Counted from the stretch's first letter, positions 1 to 53,804 are shown. The stretch: DNA of 64,000 bases from Arctopsyche grandis (GCF_051622035.1 NC_135356.1:13316079-13380078), one strand, 5' to 3'. Made by a program: numbers and translations. The notes: a model not told the origin generated them from the letters alone.

Positions 1-18
1 GCATCGCTCATATGTTAA

Positions 19-506
19 GAGGGCTGGATACCCAAACCTTAATTTTGTTGCCGTTCCTTTCTTGGATGTATGTATATATCGAATGAATGTATACATATAT
101 TGAGTGAATGCGACAATATATATCAATATATGTATATATATTGAGTGAATGCGACAGTTGCGCCTCGACAAGATAATACCTATTTTAAATCGACAAAATC
201 GAGGTTTCGTATTCTCCAGTTTTCTCCTAACAAACTGGACCAATTTTAAAAAACATTTCATCATCGGTATGAGAAAGATATTTTCTATGTTTGTGTCCGT
301 ATTTTTTTAAAATCAACCGTTAAATTAGCACGTGTTTGATGGCTCTTAGCTCTTATAAAATATAACTAATCAAAAAAATTAAAAGATTGAAACATGCCTA
401 TGGTGGATATCCATAGCATATTAAAAAATAATTTCTCTGGTGCCATAATTGAGGAAGGGAGAAGTGTAATACGTTTGTATGGACAATGCGCTGGTGTCCA
501 GCCCTC
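19..506. mobile_element. TTAA-flanked MITE, piggyBac-like
   Basis: The ends are inverted repeats: GAGGGCTGGATACC at the left and the complement of GAGGGCTGGACACC at the right. Both ends are bounded by TTAA (15-18 and 507-510), the target duplication of piggyBac-type elements. The interior is AT-rich, has no coding capacity, and contains a direct repeat around 'gagtgaatgcgaca'. It lies in the intron before the first visible SLO2 exon. The structure is seen; the superfamily is inferred from TTAA. Confidence 0.7.
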
Positions 507-651
507 TTAACACACGCATATACAATTTACCAACGATAGTAGATCTTATAATCATTCCAAACGTATATACACAAATTTAATCACTTCAAACTCATCAATA
601 TTCATAAATGGACTATAATATGTTTTACATTTTTTTTTTTGTCTTGTACAG

Positions 652-41325
<40,674 letters not shown>

Positions 41326-41331
41326 TCCTCG

Positions 41332-41337
41332 GTAAGT
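41332..41337 (+). promoter_or_regulatory. Strong 5' splice site just after the SLO2 stop
   Basis: 'ctcg|gtaagtac' begins 6 nt after TGA. It predicts a spliced 3' UTR. A junction this close to the stop would be within the ~50-55 nt limit, so nonsense-mediated decay is not expected. No partner acceptor can be chosen with confidence. Confidence 0.55.
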
Positions 41338-41699
41338 ACGGGGTACCATCTCATGTTCGGCAGGAGACGTAGTTCAATTATGAAGAAGTAAGTCCGACCA
41401 ATGACAAGAAGTACCCTGAAAAAATACATAATTTAAAAGTGTTTTTTTTTTCAATACTGTGCAAATAGACACGACATTATAAATATAACAATGAGGAACA
41501 TTTTTAAGTAAGAATTGTTTCCATATATATTGACAACTCGGACTGATGCAATCTGATTGGGAACATGTTTCTGCGACACTCAATTCCATCAATTGGCTAT
41601 GTGCTCAAAGCACACAAAGATCTTCGTTGAGAGATCCATTCGTAATACAGTGCTACTTGACTTTCAACTTTTCTTGAAATTATGTATGCACATCATTAA

Positions 41700-41954
41700 G
41701 GGCGAAAACACACAGCGATGAATGGCACATCGTGTGCATGGTGGTCTCCTACATTTCTTCAAATATGAGATACACCGTTATCGATCACTGTCAAGCAAGG
41801 ATACAATTTTACCGAAAATACCCCAGAGGGGCATTTTGGTGCTAGCGTGCTGGGCGTTCCATAAATATGTGCAAGGCACGGCTCATTTTTTCGTATGTTT
41901 AAAAGTATCTAAAAAAAAAAACCACGTGCCACATGCACCGCTGTGTTTTCGCCC
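41700..41954. mobile_element. PIF/Harbinger-type MITE with GGGCGAAAACACA ends
   Basis: Inverted ends GGGCGAAAACACACAGCG and CGCTGTGTTTTCGCCC; TAA flanks both sides (41697-41699 and 41955-41957). 255 bp, non-coding. A different family from the GGGCCGGGCC copies. Confidence 0.8.
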
Positions 41955-41959
41955 TAACC

Positions 41960-44230
41960 ACCAAACTGCCAAAGACTGGCACAATGTACTAGCAGTATAT
42001 TTGTTAAACGAAGATGTTGCCATTTCCCAATCTTGGAAAAATGCTTAAATGTCGGAGAGGGTTATATTGAAATACAATTCAAAATATATGTATGTTGTGA
42101 AAACGATACTCACTTAAAAAAAAAAAAAACAGCTTCGTATTTACATTGATCCCATTTCCATAAATAGAAAATGTGGTTTAATTGAAATTGTAACACGTAT
42201 GTCACCTCTTTGTAGATGATTAATACAAAGTGTAAATGTATCGGTAGAACATACGCGATATTGCCATTTGTGTGACTCATATTGACGCTAAAAGAACTTA
42301 CACACGATGCAAAGTTGAAATTTTAATAATTTGACACTTTGTTAAGACGTTGCGCCAAATACACCGCGCGCGAACCCATAAGCTTGACTTTGCTGATATC
42401 GATACTACAGTTTAACTTGAACAAGTGAGAGTGATAATTACATATATGTATACATCTCCTAGCATTTATTCTAAAAAAATGTTTCTCAAAAAATTGTGTT
42501 TTTCAATTGTCAACATTCACAGCATTGTGTCGGAAAGCTTTTTAATGCAAAATTATTTCATTGAGAAATTGCTGCGTCCCGTCTGATGATCGGAATTATT
42601 ATAACGTCCGACATCAATTATATCAATTGAAACAATTAACTTAATTGTGAAAATACTCTGATTTGTCTGTCTCGTAAATTCATATATGAATGTACGTATA
42701 CATTATAGTGCCTCTTACTTTATAGAAAGATTTTAATTGGTGAAATTGTCTTCAAAAAGCTTTTTGTCTCCAATGTTTCCTTATGTCTTTAAGCCGAGAA
42801 TAATGGAAAATGGGAATGGGTTGAGATTTTGGTGGGTAAGTTGTTGTGGTGGCATTTTTCAACGGAACCGTCCCAATAATATTATTGTTAGGTAAAATTA
42901 TAAAATTCTGACAGGAGATGGTTGATCTGGATTTTATAACCGTCCAGATAGAATCGATCAATTATTTTTTTAACTTTCATCCGTTAAGCAACACCAGCTA
43001 TTAGAATTAAAAAAATATTTTCGACAAAATAAGAGGCACTCTAATATATTATAAACAATTTATTACATATATATGTGTGTAGATCTATATATGTGTTACA
43101 TATATATGTGTGTGTAGATGTTAAAGTACTATTCTAGATATACATTTTAAATTCTTTCCGTGCAATTCAAATGTTACACCATTTCTATCGATTCTATGTG
43201 TACATTAATATATCAGAATGATTGTGGGAACAACTATTATTATAGTGTTACATTTGTGTGTATAATAAATTATACATATAACACTAATATTATGTGTGTA
43301 TGTAGATGTAGAAAATAACTTTATAGTAATTATACAACGTATTAAAAAAAAATCATTTAAAAAAAATGAAAAGATCGATCTTTCACTGCACTGAGACTTG
43401 TAGTACTAATTCTTTCTACGGATAAGTAATCAAAAGTGTTTAAGAGAGCTCTAAATAATATTCCGGTATAAAATCCATAGTTGTATATATATATATATAT
43501 ATATATACATACATATATGTCATGAAAATTTTAGAAACACTTGTACACTTACGTACATATATTTCATCAAATTTACAACTATGTATCTATCTTTAGTGTG
43601 AGGTAAATATTCACTAAATATTGTTTAACAAGCATGTTGTACATTATATTATTGTCATTATTATGTATCTTTTAAAAGATAAACAAAAAGGTAAGGGAAA
43701 TTTTAAGACTTGATTGTGCCTAGTGTCCTGCTATTTTAAAGCTTTTTTAAATGTACAATGTTAAATAAACTTGTATGACCAAAAAAGAGGTTTTCCAGAG
43801 TGATTCAATGCAAAGGGAACAATAATGAACGATCATTAATAAAAATCAAACAAATAAAAGGTTGACTCTGGAAAGCGTTACTCATGAATTAAAGATTCCA
43901 AAAATCTGTTTTCTTCTCTCGTGTGCTCTACGTTTATCGATCGATTAAATTTTTAAAATAACCTTTATAGTGTATATGTAAAAAGAAATATTCGTTGTAT
44001 AACAAGACTTACTAGTGTATAACTTATATAAAATTTATTTTGCTGTCTATTGAACCTTAGCTTATGACTATCTAATTTATATTATTTTCACTTCAAAAAA
44101 GTATTGCAGACTATGTATTTACTCTGCGCTTGTAATTTTTAAAAATTGTTTTAATTAAAAAAAAAATAATGTTGCCAATTTTGAATAAAATAAGACAAGA
44201 TTAAATCAATGATATTATTGTATGTATGTA
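41960..44230. other. Downstream of SLO2, no gene supported
   Basis: AT-rich; likely contains SLO2 3' UTR sequence but its extent cannot be set. Candidate polyadenylation hexamers AATAAA occur, for example at 43853. A small (TA)n lies near 43484. Confidence 0.4.
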
Positions 44231-44235
44231 TGTAC

Positions 44236-44455
<220 letters not shown>

Positions 44456-44459
44456 TAAT

Positions 44460-47400
44460 CTGGTATTGAAATACATATATGTAGTTTCCTTTTTCTTCTA
44501 TAGTAAATATTATACATACGTATATAGAAGTAATGATACATAGTATGCATGTATGAAAATGAAATATTATAATACATAGTACATGTTAGTTTACTTCAAA
44601 AGTATATTTTTAAATAAAATTATTATAAAATAAATGTATGTATATGAAAATAATCTATTGTCTAAACGTATTAAATACTATCTACATACATATGTACGTA
44701 TGTTATATATCCAGAATACATGAGTAAAATATTAAATAGTGTGCCAATGTGAATCACACTGTTAAAAAAACACATCGATTGTTATTAAACTTGTGTAAGT
44801 GATAGCGCATCTCTAATGGTAAACATTTGTAAGAGAGACAATTGATCAGTTGAAAAACCAAGCATGCATTTGTAAACTTTGACAAGAACAATTTTGGTAA
44901 TATTTAACCAGATGAAAAGATTCACTTTATTAATTGACCCATTGGGTATTTCATATATAAGTATTATTATATATCAAACGTGTGTGTGTGTTTATGTGTA
45001 ATTGAGGAACACTTTTATTCTTATGTGAATTTTAACTCTACAGGAAATCTCAAGCGAACGATACTAAATTTTAAAAGTTGATAAATGAAAGAAATACAAT
45101 CTATAATAACAAATAGATTTAATTTCTTCTTTATATGTATGTATTCAACGCTAATAATTGTATCAATTGCTTAAGATATTACTTGTTTAATGTCAGTATA
45201 TACTAATATCACGTGTTTGTCTCACATAGCAGATATATGTTAATTGTATTTTGACAAAAAAAAAACTTCTATAATGTTTTAATTGACCTGTAAAATAAGA
45301 TAGTATACCAACTTCAAGCAACTCATCTATGATAGCATGTGTCTAATTTTATAATAATTACTTAGAAAGATTTGGGTGTAGATAATCAAATTTTATCAAA
45401 AAATGGTAACTGATATTTGTAAAATTTTAACTTTTAAATAAAAAAAAAGTCAGGATATATCTATAAGCAGTGGTTTCATCCAGTTTCAGTGAAAAAGAGG
45501 TTTTAACGAACAATTCTTAAAATACATAAGAAATCCATTTTTTTTTCAATCGTAAAGTTAATTATAAATTATTACAGTATTTTTTAAAACATTTTTATAT
45601 CCCTAGTAACTTGGTTTGTTTTATGCTGGATGAAGTTTATTGGGTTAAATTTATCTATTGGTCTTAGAGCTGTATTGAAATGACTATAACACAAGTTGTT
45701 GAACATTCCTGATCTGGACCCTGGATGGAGTCAAAATGTTTTGTTAAAAATATTTCATCATCAATAATTCAAAAACACATTACTGGCGACCAAAAGTATA
45801 TTTATGAAGACGTTTAAAAAGACATTTCTAGAAATTTGGAACCCTCGAATACTCGCTGGATGACGGCACTGCCTATGAAACACTGACCGGTCAGATTAAT
45901 ATGTAGTGATCTGTCTGGATTTGTATTTGAAATATAGATTATATAAAACTGTTTAATAATAGTACATGTCTATGAGCATACTCTTTTCATGATAAGCCTG
46001 TCTGTATTCACTTTAAATAGAGTATATTTATATTTATTATTATCACTGTACACCACTGGATATTGTCCTCAATGGGTATATTTTTATTTATATTACATAT
46101 ATTAAAAAGTAGAATATTTTAAGAATTAAAAAATTATTATATGTACGTCAATCATAAAATAAAAATTGTAATAGATGATTCCACATATCTGAAACTGTTG
46201 ATTCGGAGTCATGAATTTATGTAATGGAGTCAAAGTGGTAATTGGCTTTGTTTACAATCAACAACTGCAATTTCAAAGAAATATATTAAGTTTATAGTTT
46301 TTTTTTTCAAATTATTTTATACTATTCTATTCTATCAGTTCAGAAGACTGAGTCTACATATGTATGTATGTTATAATTGAATAAATCATTTGATATATTT
46401 TGGACGGAGCTCAGAGTTGTAAGTGAATTGTATCTTTGTGATATTTGGAACTATGTAGAGTCTAAGTCGAACTTTTTTCACAACTCCAAAAGCAATGGTC
46501 TAGATTTAAAACTTTAAATAAAACCTCTAGTCTCTATCATTATTTTTTAAATGAAAAAAACAAGTATTTGCCTACAAATTTAAGTTTATATTATTATTAA
46601 TATGTTTTACCTTACATTACGATAAAATTGATTTATATATTTGTTGAAATAGATTAAGTAAATGTTGCTTAAAACAGAATTTTAAATCAAATCAGTGTTT
46701 AGTATTTACAGATATAACAAATGTATAAGTGTTTAAAATAAAATCTCATTCTTTTAAATAAGTTACATAGTAACAAATCTTCTGTTTAGAAAAATGAAAT
46801 ATGTGTGTTTAGAAAATCAAAATATTTGTTCAATCGATGTTAAGTTAAGCTCATCAAATCTAAAAATTTCTCATGGGTATTTAATGTTAGCATACACAAT
46901 ATCGTCATATCATCGTCATTATGCCATTCGAACAATTTCGTTCAACGGCGTGTAGTAGACGATATTATGTATACGAGTGTTTCGCACTTAAATATATATA
47001 AAGAATATAAATTATTAATGTAATAGTTGACTGTGAAAAAAAAAAATATTGAAAATTTTAATGGGCAGTGTGGCGATATTGGTGGTAAATGTGCACTACA
47101 GTTGGGTCCAAAACGGTAGGGTAAATTTTTTAATAGTGAATCTATTATCTAAAAGTACATATATAACATATGTTTTTCAAATTGGTGATTAATCACTAAA
47201 AAATATTTCACTGAAACCTAGTCGTAGTAATAAATTTAATACGTTCACACTATACAGTGGGCAAAAAAAAATGGTTACCTCACGATTGAAGGCTTGTGTT
47301 TTAAACCCACATTATGAAACAGCAATTACTCAATAGTGCAATTTTATTGTTTACTACATATCTCATCTGGAATAAATAAATAAACTGTTTAAATCGGGTC

Positions 47401-47470
47401 ATCTCTGCCAGCAAGAGTTCTGAGAAGATCAATATTGTAAACTTGTTTCAACTCCTAATCCATAGATGTA
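44460..47470. other. AT-rich intergenic stretch
   Basis: No coding, RNA or complete mobile element recognised. A small inverted pair ('cacaatatcgtc' near 46896 and 'gacgatattatg' near 46958) is the only structure noted. 'cagtgggcaaaaaaaaatgg' at 47257 could be one end of a TIR element. Confidence 0.45.
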
Positions 47471-47481
47471 TATATCGATGC

Positions 47482-47817
47482 GGTGCAAACGATCAACAAG
47501 CGCCAGACAGACTGAACAACAGATTAACGACACGTGTACCTTATGCGTGCGCACTGCTCGCACTTACACTAAGCGAAATCTAACCGAAGTCCCGACATAC
47601 CTACCCTGTATACGTTCTGTGCTTCTGATACTTTAGTTCCGAATTTTGTCTTATTAAACTCGCCAGAAAGATCCAACTCAATTTTAATAATTACCATTTT
47701 AATAATTACATCTGTGCATGTGCAATCTATCATTCGTTAAGTCGAGGATTGCGTTTAAAGCAGCCATCCAGTTAATCTGTGGTTCAGTCTGTCTGGCGCT
47801 TGTCGATCGTTTGCACC
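47482..47817. mobile_element. MITE with ~48-bp inverted ends
   Basis: 'ggtgcaaacgatcaacaagc' followed by 'gccagacagactgaac' and 'cagattaac' is repeated in complement at 47770-47817. 336 bp, non-coding. No clear target duplication. Confidence 0.65.
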
Positions 47818-48117
47818 AAACCCGTATATACATATATACATATATTATATTGAATTAAAATATGTTTCGGTAATTGTTTGTTTCCTATATGCTTTCATTT
47901 GAAGGAAACTTATATTGAATACATGCAGGGATGATTTGAATTCAATGTAGGTATGTATGTCTCTTCAATTCAATTTTATAAGAAAAACATCCCAAACCAA
48001 AAATAAATTATAATATTATGTAATTACATTTAATTAAATAGGCACAAGCTTTCGAAAAAGGGGTATTCTTTATTGCCCACCATGTGTTTATGTATCTTTA
48101 TGTATGTATGTATATAA

Positions 48118-48296
48118 GGGCTGGGCCGCACCGCTCAACTCGCGAACAACTTGGTTGAGGGCGACCAGACCAATGCATGCAGGTAGATGGGACATGCCAC
48201 ACCCGTCAACTTGTTTGTCGCACACATTTCCTTACATTTTTTCAACTTTGTCGCTCGACTAGTCGGCCGACAAAGTTGCACAGTGCGGCCCGGCCC
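48118..48296. mobile_element. PIF/Harbinger-type MITE, copy 2
   Basis: Same family as 22994-23168: ends GGGCTGGGCCGCACC and the complement of GGGCCGGGCCGCACTG, flanked by TAA on both sides. It carries a short insertion ('caactttgtcgct' near 48245) relative to copy 1. Confidence 0.85.
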
Positions 48297-48587
48297 TAAG
48301 GAATGCATTAAATTGTATGTTTCAAAAAATACTACATATATTATTGTATTACATATTGAACAATGAATATTTGTATGAATGTTATAATCAATAAATATTA
48401 CTTGGAGCATCAAAAAAAAAAAAGATTGTTTAATATTTCAGAATCAATATTTGAAAATCAATTTGGTATGAAATTATTTGAAATTACGATTATTTTTCAA
48501 CATCGTATTGGCGGAATCGATTTAAATTTCTATCGTTGATCGAATCGGCGCCTATGAATCGAAACAACATATATTTATGTATGCTGT

Positions 48588-49715
48588 ATTACCCGGCTTC
48601 GCTCAGTATTTATAATATAAACCGCTTAAACATGACTTAGCTAATAGTAAACATTTAATTAAAAAAAAAAAAAAAAATAAGAAAAAAAATTTTAATTAAA
48701 AAAAAAATCAAAAAAATAAATAAAAAAAAATCAAAAAAAAAATCAAAAAATAAATCAAAAAAAAATTTAAAAAAAAAATCAAATTTTTTTTTGCCTTCTA
48801 GGGCTTCGCCCTCGGCGCCCCCCTGAGCCTTTGCCTTCTAGAGCTTCGCCCCTCCACGCCCCCATGAGCAATTGCCGTTTAGGGCTTCGCCCCCATGATC
48901 AGTTGCCTTTTAGGGCTTCACCCCTCCGCGCCCCCATGATTTAATGCCGTCTAGGGCTTCGCCCCCCTTAGTTAATGCCTATTAGGGCTTCGCCCCTCCG
49001 CGCCCCCATGATTGAATGCCGTCTAGGGCTTCGCCCCCCTTAGTTTATGCCTATTAGAGCTTCGCCTCTCCGCGCACCCATGATTGAATGCCGTCTGGGG
49101 CTTCGCCCCCCTTAGTTAATGCCTTTTAGGGCTTCGCCCCTCCGCGCCCCCATGATTGAATGCCGTCTAGGGCTTCGCCCCCATGATCAGTTGTCTTTTA
49201 GGGCTTCGCCCCTCCGCGCCCCCATGATTAAATGCCGTCTAGGGCTTCGCCCCCCTTAGTTAATGCCTTTTAGGGCTTCGCCCCTCCGCGTCCCCATGAT
49301 TAATTGCCGTCTAGGGCTTCGCCCCCCTTAGTTAACGCCTTTTAGGGCTTCGCCCCTCCGCGCCCCCATGATCAGTTGCCGTTTAGGGCTTCGCCTCATA
49401 AGACTGCGCCTCTAAGGCTGCGCCCCATAAGGCAGCGCCCCATAAGGCTGCGCCCCGTAAGACTGCGCCCCATAAGGCTGCGCCCGATAAGGCTGCGCCC
49501 CATAAAGCTGCGCCCCCTTCGGGGCCCCACGGGGCTGCGCCCCTTGTGGCGCCCCTGGCGGGGCCCCATGAAACTACTCGCCTTGCGCCCCCGCGGGGGT
49601 GAATCCATTGAATCGAAAAAAACAAATCGGCGCCTATGGATCGAAAAAAAAAAAAATCGAATCACGTGTTCGATGACGTCACCGATCTACGGACGACGAA
49701 GGATACATACATACA
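48588..49715 (+). repeat. ACCCG-CTTCGCTC repeat with large GC-rich minisatellite core
   Basis: Begins 'attacccggcttcgctcag' and shares 'aatataaaccgcttaaacat' with copies at 5825 and 16574. After a poly-A-rich stretch (48661-48780) it continues as the minisatellite. Sequence resembling the continuation of the 16574 copy ('aagtctctttc') reappears after the hAT insertion at about 52362, so the element probably spans it. Confidence 0.6.
48801..49600. repeat. Composite GC-rich minisatellite (GGGCTTCGCCC units)
   Basis: Repeated 'tagggcttcgccc' blocks alternate with 'ctccgcgcccccatgatt' and 'cccttagttaatgcc', giving a period of about 71-72 bp (for example 49011, 49083, 49154). From about 49390 the unit changes to ~15 bp 'ataaggctgcgcccc'. 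Each GGGC-TTC-GCCC core is self-complementary. The Arg/Pro-rich ORF across it is an artefact. Confidence 0.85.
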
Positions 49716-50272
49716 TACATATACAGTGGCGGACTGGCCATACAAGCGTACATGCCCGATGGCATGTGGGCCCCACTATCCGTTAGAAAATATGGGCCCT
49801 CAGTAAAATTAAATAACTTTTTAATTTAACTATTTCACGTGTGTAATAGTTTGGGTATTTCAACAAAACAAATTTCTTACGATATACACAAACAACTAAT
49901 GCCTGCTTTAACAGCCCAAGGATCGGTTAACTTTTTTTATTAGGCTCGAAATGTAAGTTTCAACATATGCGTGGGCCCTTTTACCGGGCCCATTTCCAAC
50001 CTCAATATTATGCATATACCAATACTTATGTAACAACTACCTACTGAAATAAAAATGGGAATAAACAAATTTCCCTGAATAATATAAACTGAATTGCTTA
50101 AAACAATTTTGATAGGACGATTCATCATCAACCAGCGATTTAAATTTACTTCATACATACTTTCAAAATAACATTTGATTATACTTCGACGATATAGTAA
50201 GATTTAAATACACAATTTTAAACAGTTTCCGAATATTAAATCTATTCCTAATCTAGACAAATCCATTTATAT

Positions 50273-51321
50273 CAGCGGTTTCCAAACTTTATGCTACTAC
50301 GCCTCCCTAAAAAAAAATTTTTTTTCCGCGCCTCCCTACCTTTTATTTTTTAATAATATAGACACGTTTTAAATTATAAACCTTTATTTAAAAAAAATAC
50401 TGAACACTACAATAGACAGAATAAAAAGGTTTTGCTATCACATAAATTTATACGAACGCGTATATTTATTTTTATATTACATTACTAATTAAACTACATC
50501 TAACACATCAAAATTTAATGCGAAGGATGTTGTTTATTGGCACAAATTTTATCAAATCTTGGGGGCAATATGGAGAGTGCCACTCGGAACTCCTTTTCGA
50601 CTTTTAACCTGGCTCGATATTTGGTTTTCATTGCAGCTAGTGCCGAAAAGCCCGTTTCGCATAAATAAGACGTTACAAACGGTAGAAGTATATGCATTGT
50701 TTTGCAATACAAAGATTCATACTCTCCACTAAGATTCATCCAAAATTTAATTATGGTTTAATTTTGAAACTTTTGTTTTAGTGAGCTATCGCATGATAAT
50801 TCTTTCAATTTTTCTTTTTCGATGGTTATCAGCTCGAATTCGTCTTCTTCATTGTAGTAAAATGGATTCTGTATCCACAAAAACTTTGAGAAATCAAGGT
50901 CTTTGAAATAATTGGAAAGATGCAGCACTAAACCATCCAAGTGGTCAATAAAAAGATTTTTACTTGCTTTAATATTGGCTGTAGCCCAGAAATCTTTGGA
51001 AAGTGAAAGCATATCCAACTCATTCTTTTGTAAATTTGATTTCCATAACTTCAACTTTTTAATGAAAGCTTTTACTTTGTCTTTTTGAACAAGTGGATGT
51101 ATTTGTGATCCCTGCATTGATTTATTTAAACCGCTCAATTTTCCAAAAATTTCAAACAAATAGGCAAGTTTAACAATAAAATTATCGTTCGTTATGAAGT
51201 TTTATTTATTTGTAGATATTATGGTATGAAAATTATTTTTTTATTAAAATGTTTTGGTGCCTCCCCTGGCAATAGTCTGCGCCTCCCCAGGGAGGCGCGC
51301 CTCCCAGTTTGGAAACCGCTG
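50273..51321 (-). mobile_element. Nested hAT element with transposase fragments
   Basis: Ends CAGCGGTTTCCAAACTT and the complement of CAGCGGTTTCCAAACTGGG, flanked by ATTTATAT and ATGTATAT (7 of 8). On the minus strand, 51159-50758 encodes SKFLWIQNPFYYNEEDEFEL-type sequence and 50739-50515 encodes TSYLCETGFSALAAMKTKYR then ARLKVEKEFRVALS. These are the C-terminal parts of the ZBED/FAM200-like hAT transposase class. A stop separates the two blocks and the N-terminal half is missing. Confidence 0.88.
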
Positions 51322-51411
51322 ATGTATATAGAAACATAGGATAGGGGCCCCCTCCCCAAAATCCTGATTTTCGATTAACATTAATTGAAAATATTATGCA
51401 TTTTTTGTTTT

Positions 51412-52029
51412 CAGGGACGTAATTTGGGGGGGGGCACTCGCCCCCCTAAATTAAGGAATAGTGTGAATTTAGAAAATATTATGGATTTAATAATTAATGA
51501 GATACTATGGATCTATGAATGCTGCGTTTATTTCTTATGTACATATGTTACTTTTGGGTAACTAATAAAATAATCGCTGCTATGTGCTTTGAAAAAAAAA
51601 AGATTTTATTATTTTGAAGCAAGTATATTTTGGTTTTTAAGTGGTATGCCATTAGTAACATTCTTAGAAATTGTTCATCCCATGGAGCGAATCGTTAGAA
51701 AGGTCCCCTTTACTTTATTTTGTCTCAAAAACAGATGTGTATCGTTTATTTTTCCGAATGTTCGTATATTTTTTGATATAGTGATACATTTTGATGGTCG
51801 ATTTTTGTTAACCATGTGAAGATTTTTGGAAAAAATTTTTCGCCTACGGCGCTTTTTTGGCTTTTTACATAATATTTTTTTATAATTATTTTTTCAAAAA
51901 TAAGCTTAATTTTTTCATATTTTATATTTTCCATTTTTATTCCGATATAAAAAAGATTTTTTGAAAAAAAATTCAATTTGACCAATCTTTGCCTGCCCCC
52001 CCCAAGAAAAAGCTTAAATGACGTCCCTG
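51412..52029. mobile_element. Nested hAT-like MITE
   Basis: Ends CAGGGACGTAATTT and AAATGACGTCCCTG, flanked by TTTGTTTT and ATTGTTTT (7 of 8). Next to each end are G or C runs ('ggggggggg' and 'ccccccccc'). 618 bp, non-coding. Confidence 0.8.
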
Positions 52030-52683
52030 ATTGTTTTCTACCGAATTTAGTACCGAAAGTAAAAGCCGCTTTTATGCCGCATTATTTTATGATGCATTAT
52101 ATGACAAGGATTAAAACGAAATATACAATGTAATTTATGGATCTATTTTGCTTTTGCCATTTTTCTTGTACCTAAATTTGTTTATTCCCATTTTTGAAAA
52201 TTTTATTTATTTTTTACCCTTGATTTTTAGCGTGATGGAAAGAAGAAAATTTTGTTATATGGGGGGGGGGGGACAAATTTTTTTAACCCTGGGTGGGGGC
52301 CCCCTTTGACTCCTGGCATGCACTGATTTCAGTCCCAGTCCGCCACTGTACATATATACAAAGTCTCTTTCCAAATTATAGATTAGATAGAAGATACAAA
52401 TACAAATACAATACAATACAAATTTTATATACGTTAATAATTGAATTTGAGCTTCACACCAGAAGTGTTTTTTTTATCACAAAATGCGGCACTTTGTCGC
52501 AAAATATTTGGGGTAAGTTTATTGAATGTCAACAGATTCCCTCAGGCCGATACACTATACAGAGCAAATGATACATGGAAATTTATTGACTCGATTGTAT
52601 TAGGGCGGGTTAAAGGTTTGGACCGTTTCCCGGCCTATGGAAATTCAGTTGAATTTTGAAGAGGATCTTTATTACTCGATTAA

Positions 52684-52918
52684 CACATTCAGCCCGGCGC
52701 ATGATTTCATACATTTTCCCATGTGGCGACACTGTCACGCGTATCGACACCCAATTACGCGTGACGGCATTAAATCACTTTATATAATGAGTTGTCCCTA
52801 AATCTTTTGAATTTTATAGGAATTTTAGTGTTGGGGTGCTCAATGAAGTGGAACCGTAAAAAAAATTGCTGTAGCACTATTCGCGTGGCCACCGGTGGTA
52901 CACGCCGGGTTGAACGTG
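52684..52918. mobile_element. piggyBac-like MITE candidate
   Basis: CACATTCAGCCCGGCGCA at the left (after TTAA) and the complement of CACGTTCAACCCGGCGTG at the right. The right side lacks TTAA, so the class is tentative. Confidence 0.45.
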
Positions 52919-52919
52919 G

Positions 52920-53500
52920 TAGTACAGGTGTATTTGTATGTACAGCGAAGTAGGTAGGTGATTCGCTGGAACGAGCCGGATCGAGTTCCTGAAGCTCACT
53001 GGCATCTGGGGACGATGCGCTGGTTTATAAAGGTGTTGCTTGAGCAACGTGTAGCTGGGCTGGTGAGATCACGTTCTGGAATATTCCAACAGGGTGGTGG
53101 TCTTCCTTTGTGTTCTATGTTTGATGCGTAGTTGCGTACCTCCTTGGGATTTCCCGTGTACTCATGATTGCATCTGGAGCGAGTCGAATCGCCTTTATGG
53201 ATAAGCTGGACGAAGTATTTCGGCCACGGCTAGCTTTCGTGTACGAGAACAGGGCGCGATGATGTCATTTGTACAGATTAAGTTCGATGAGGGAAATAGG
53301 TGATATCATCGACCTAGTTTCGTATGGTACAAGTCATGTTATATCCCTACACATACACAGTTTAAATATTCGTTTGTGTATAAAATTCATACACATACAC
53401 TATGAATGTAATTACTTTTTATTTATAACTATTTCATTACCAATAATTCAATAATTTGGGTTACATGTATATGTTCATATTGCATTTTTCATTCCTGATA
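52920..53500. other. Moderately GC-rich sequence of unknown origin
   Basis: From 52920 to 53280 base composition is clearly less AT-rich than its surroundings, without a credible ORF. It may be part of a retrotransposon, but no ends were found. Confidence 0.35.
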
Positions 53501-53518
53501 CATGGGTATATTACTGGG

Positions 53519-53640
53519 TTCGGTGATTACTAGTCAAATGTGAACCGGTCACAGGACAACCGGTCGCTCTAGATCGGTCACACGTGATCACCCGTCACAC
53601 TTAAACTGGTCACACCCTAAAATCGGTTAACCAGTTTTTT
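53519..53640. repeat. TTCGGTGATTAC repeat with GACCGGT-like motifs
   Basis: Starts like the foldback at 23935 (ggttcggtgattac) and contains several 'accggtcac' / 'ggtcacac' motifs in alternating orientation. Ends not resolved. Confidence 0.4.
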
Positions 53641-53804
53641 CTCGTCATATAATACTGTAGCATATACTAAAAAGAGCCGCCGGTTAAGTGCAATCGGATC
53701 AAGCCAAGGCGCATCCCTGACACTATGTGACCGTTATAATTGGTTTCAAGGATTATATCTAGACTCTAAGTGCATGTAGGCTAAACAATGGCCGCTATTT
53801 TGTC

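Larger units (their letters stand above)
49724..52348. mobile_element. hAT element with perfect 8-bp TSD, hosting two nested hAT-like insertions
   Basis: Ends CAGTGGCGGACTGG and CCAGTCCGCCACTG; TACATATA is duplicated exactly (49716-49723 and 52349-52356). Total 2625 bp, but 1049 and 618 bp belong to elements inside it, leaving under 1 kb of its own sequence, which codes for nothing recognisable. Confidence 0.9.

Noticed and set aside
48801..49390. CRISPR-like regular repeat
   Set aside because: Units are contiguous degenerate minisatellite repeats without unique spacers, in a eukaryotic genome.
49376..49786. 136-residue ORF with repeated LRPI/RP units
   Set aside because: It is a reading of the 15-bp GC-rich minisatellite. 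The repeat period fixes the pattern, and there is no start context or homologue.
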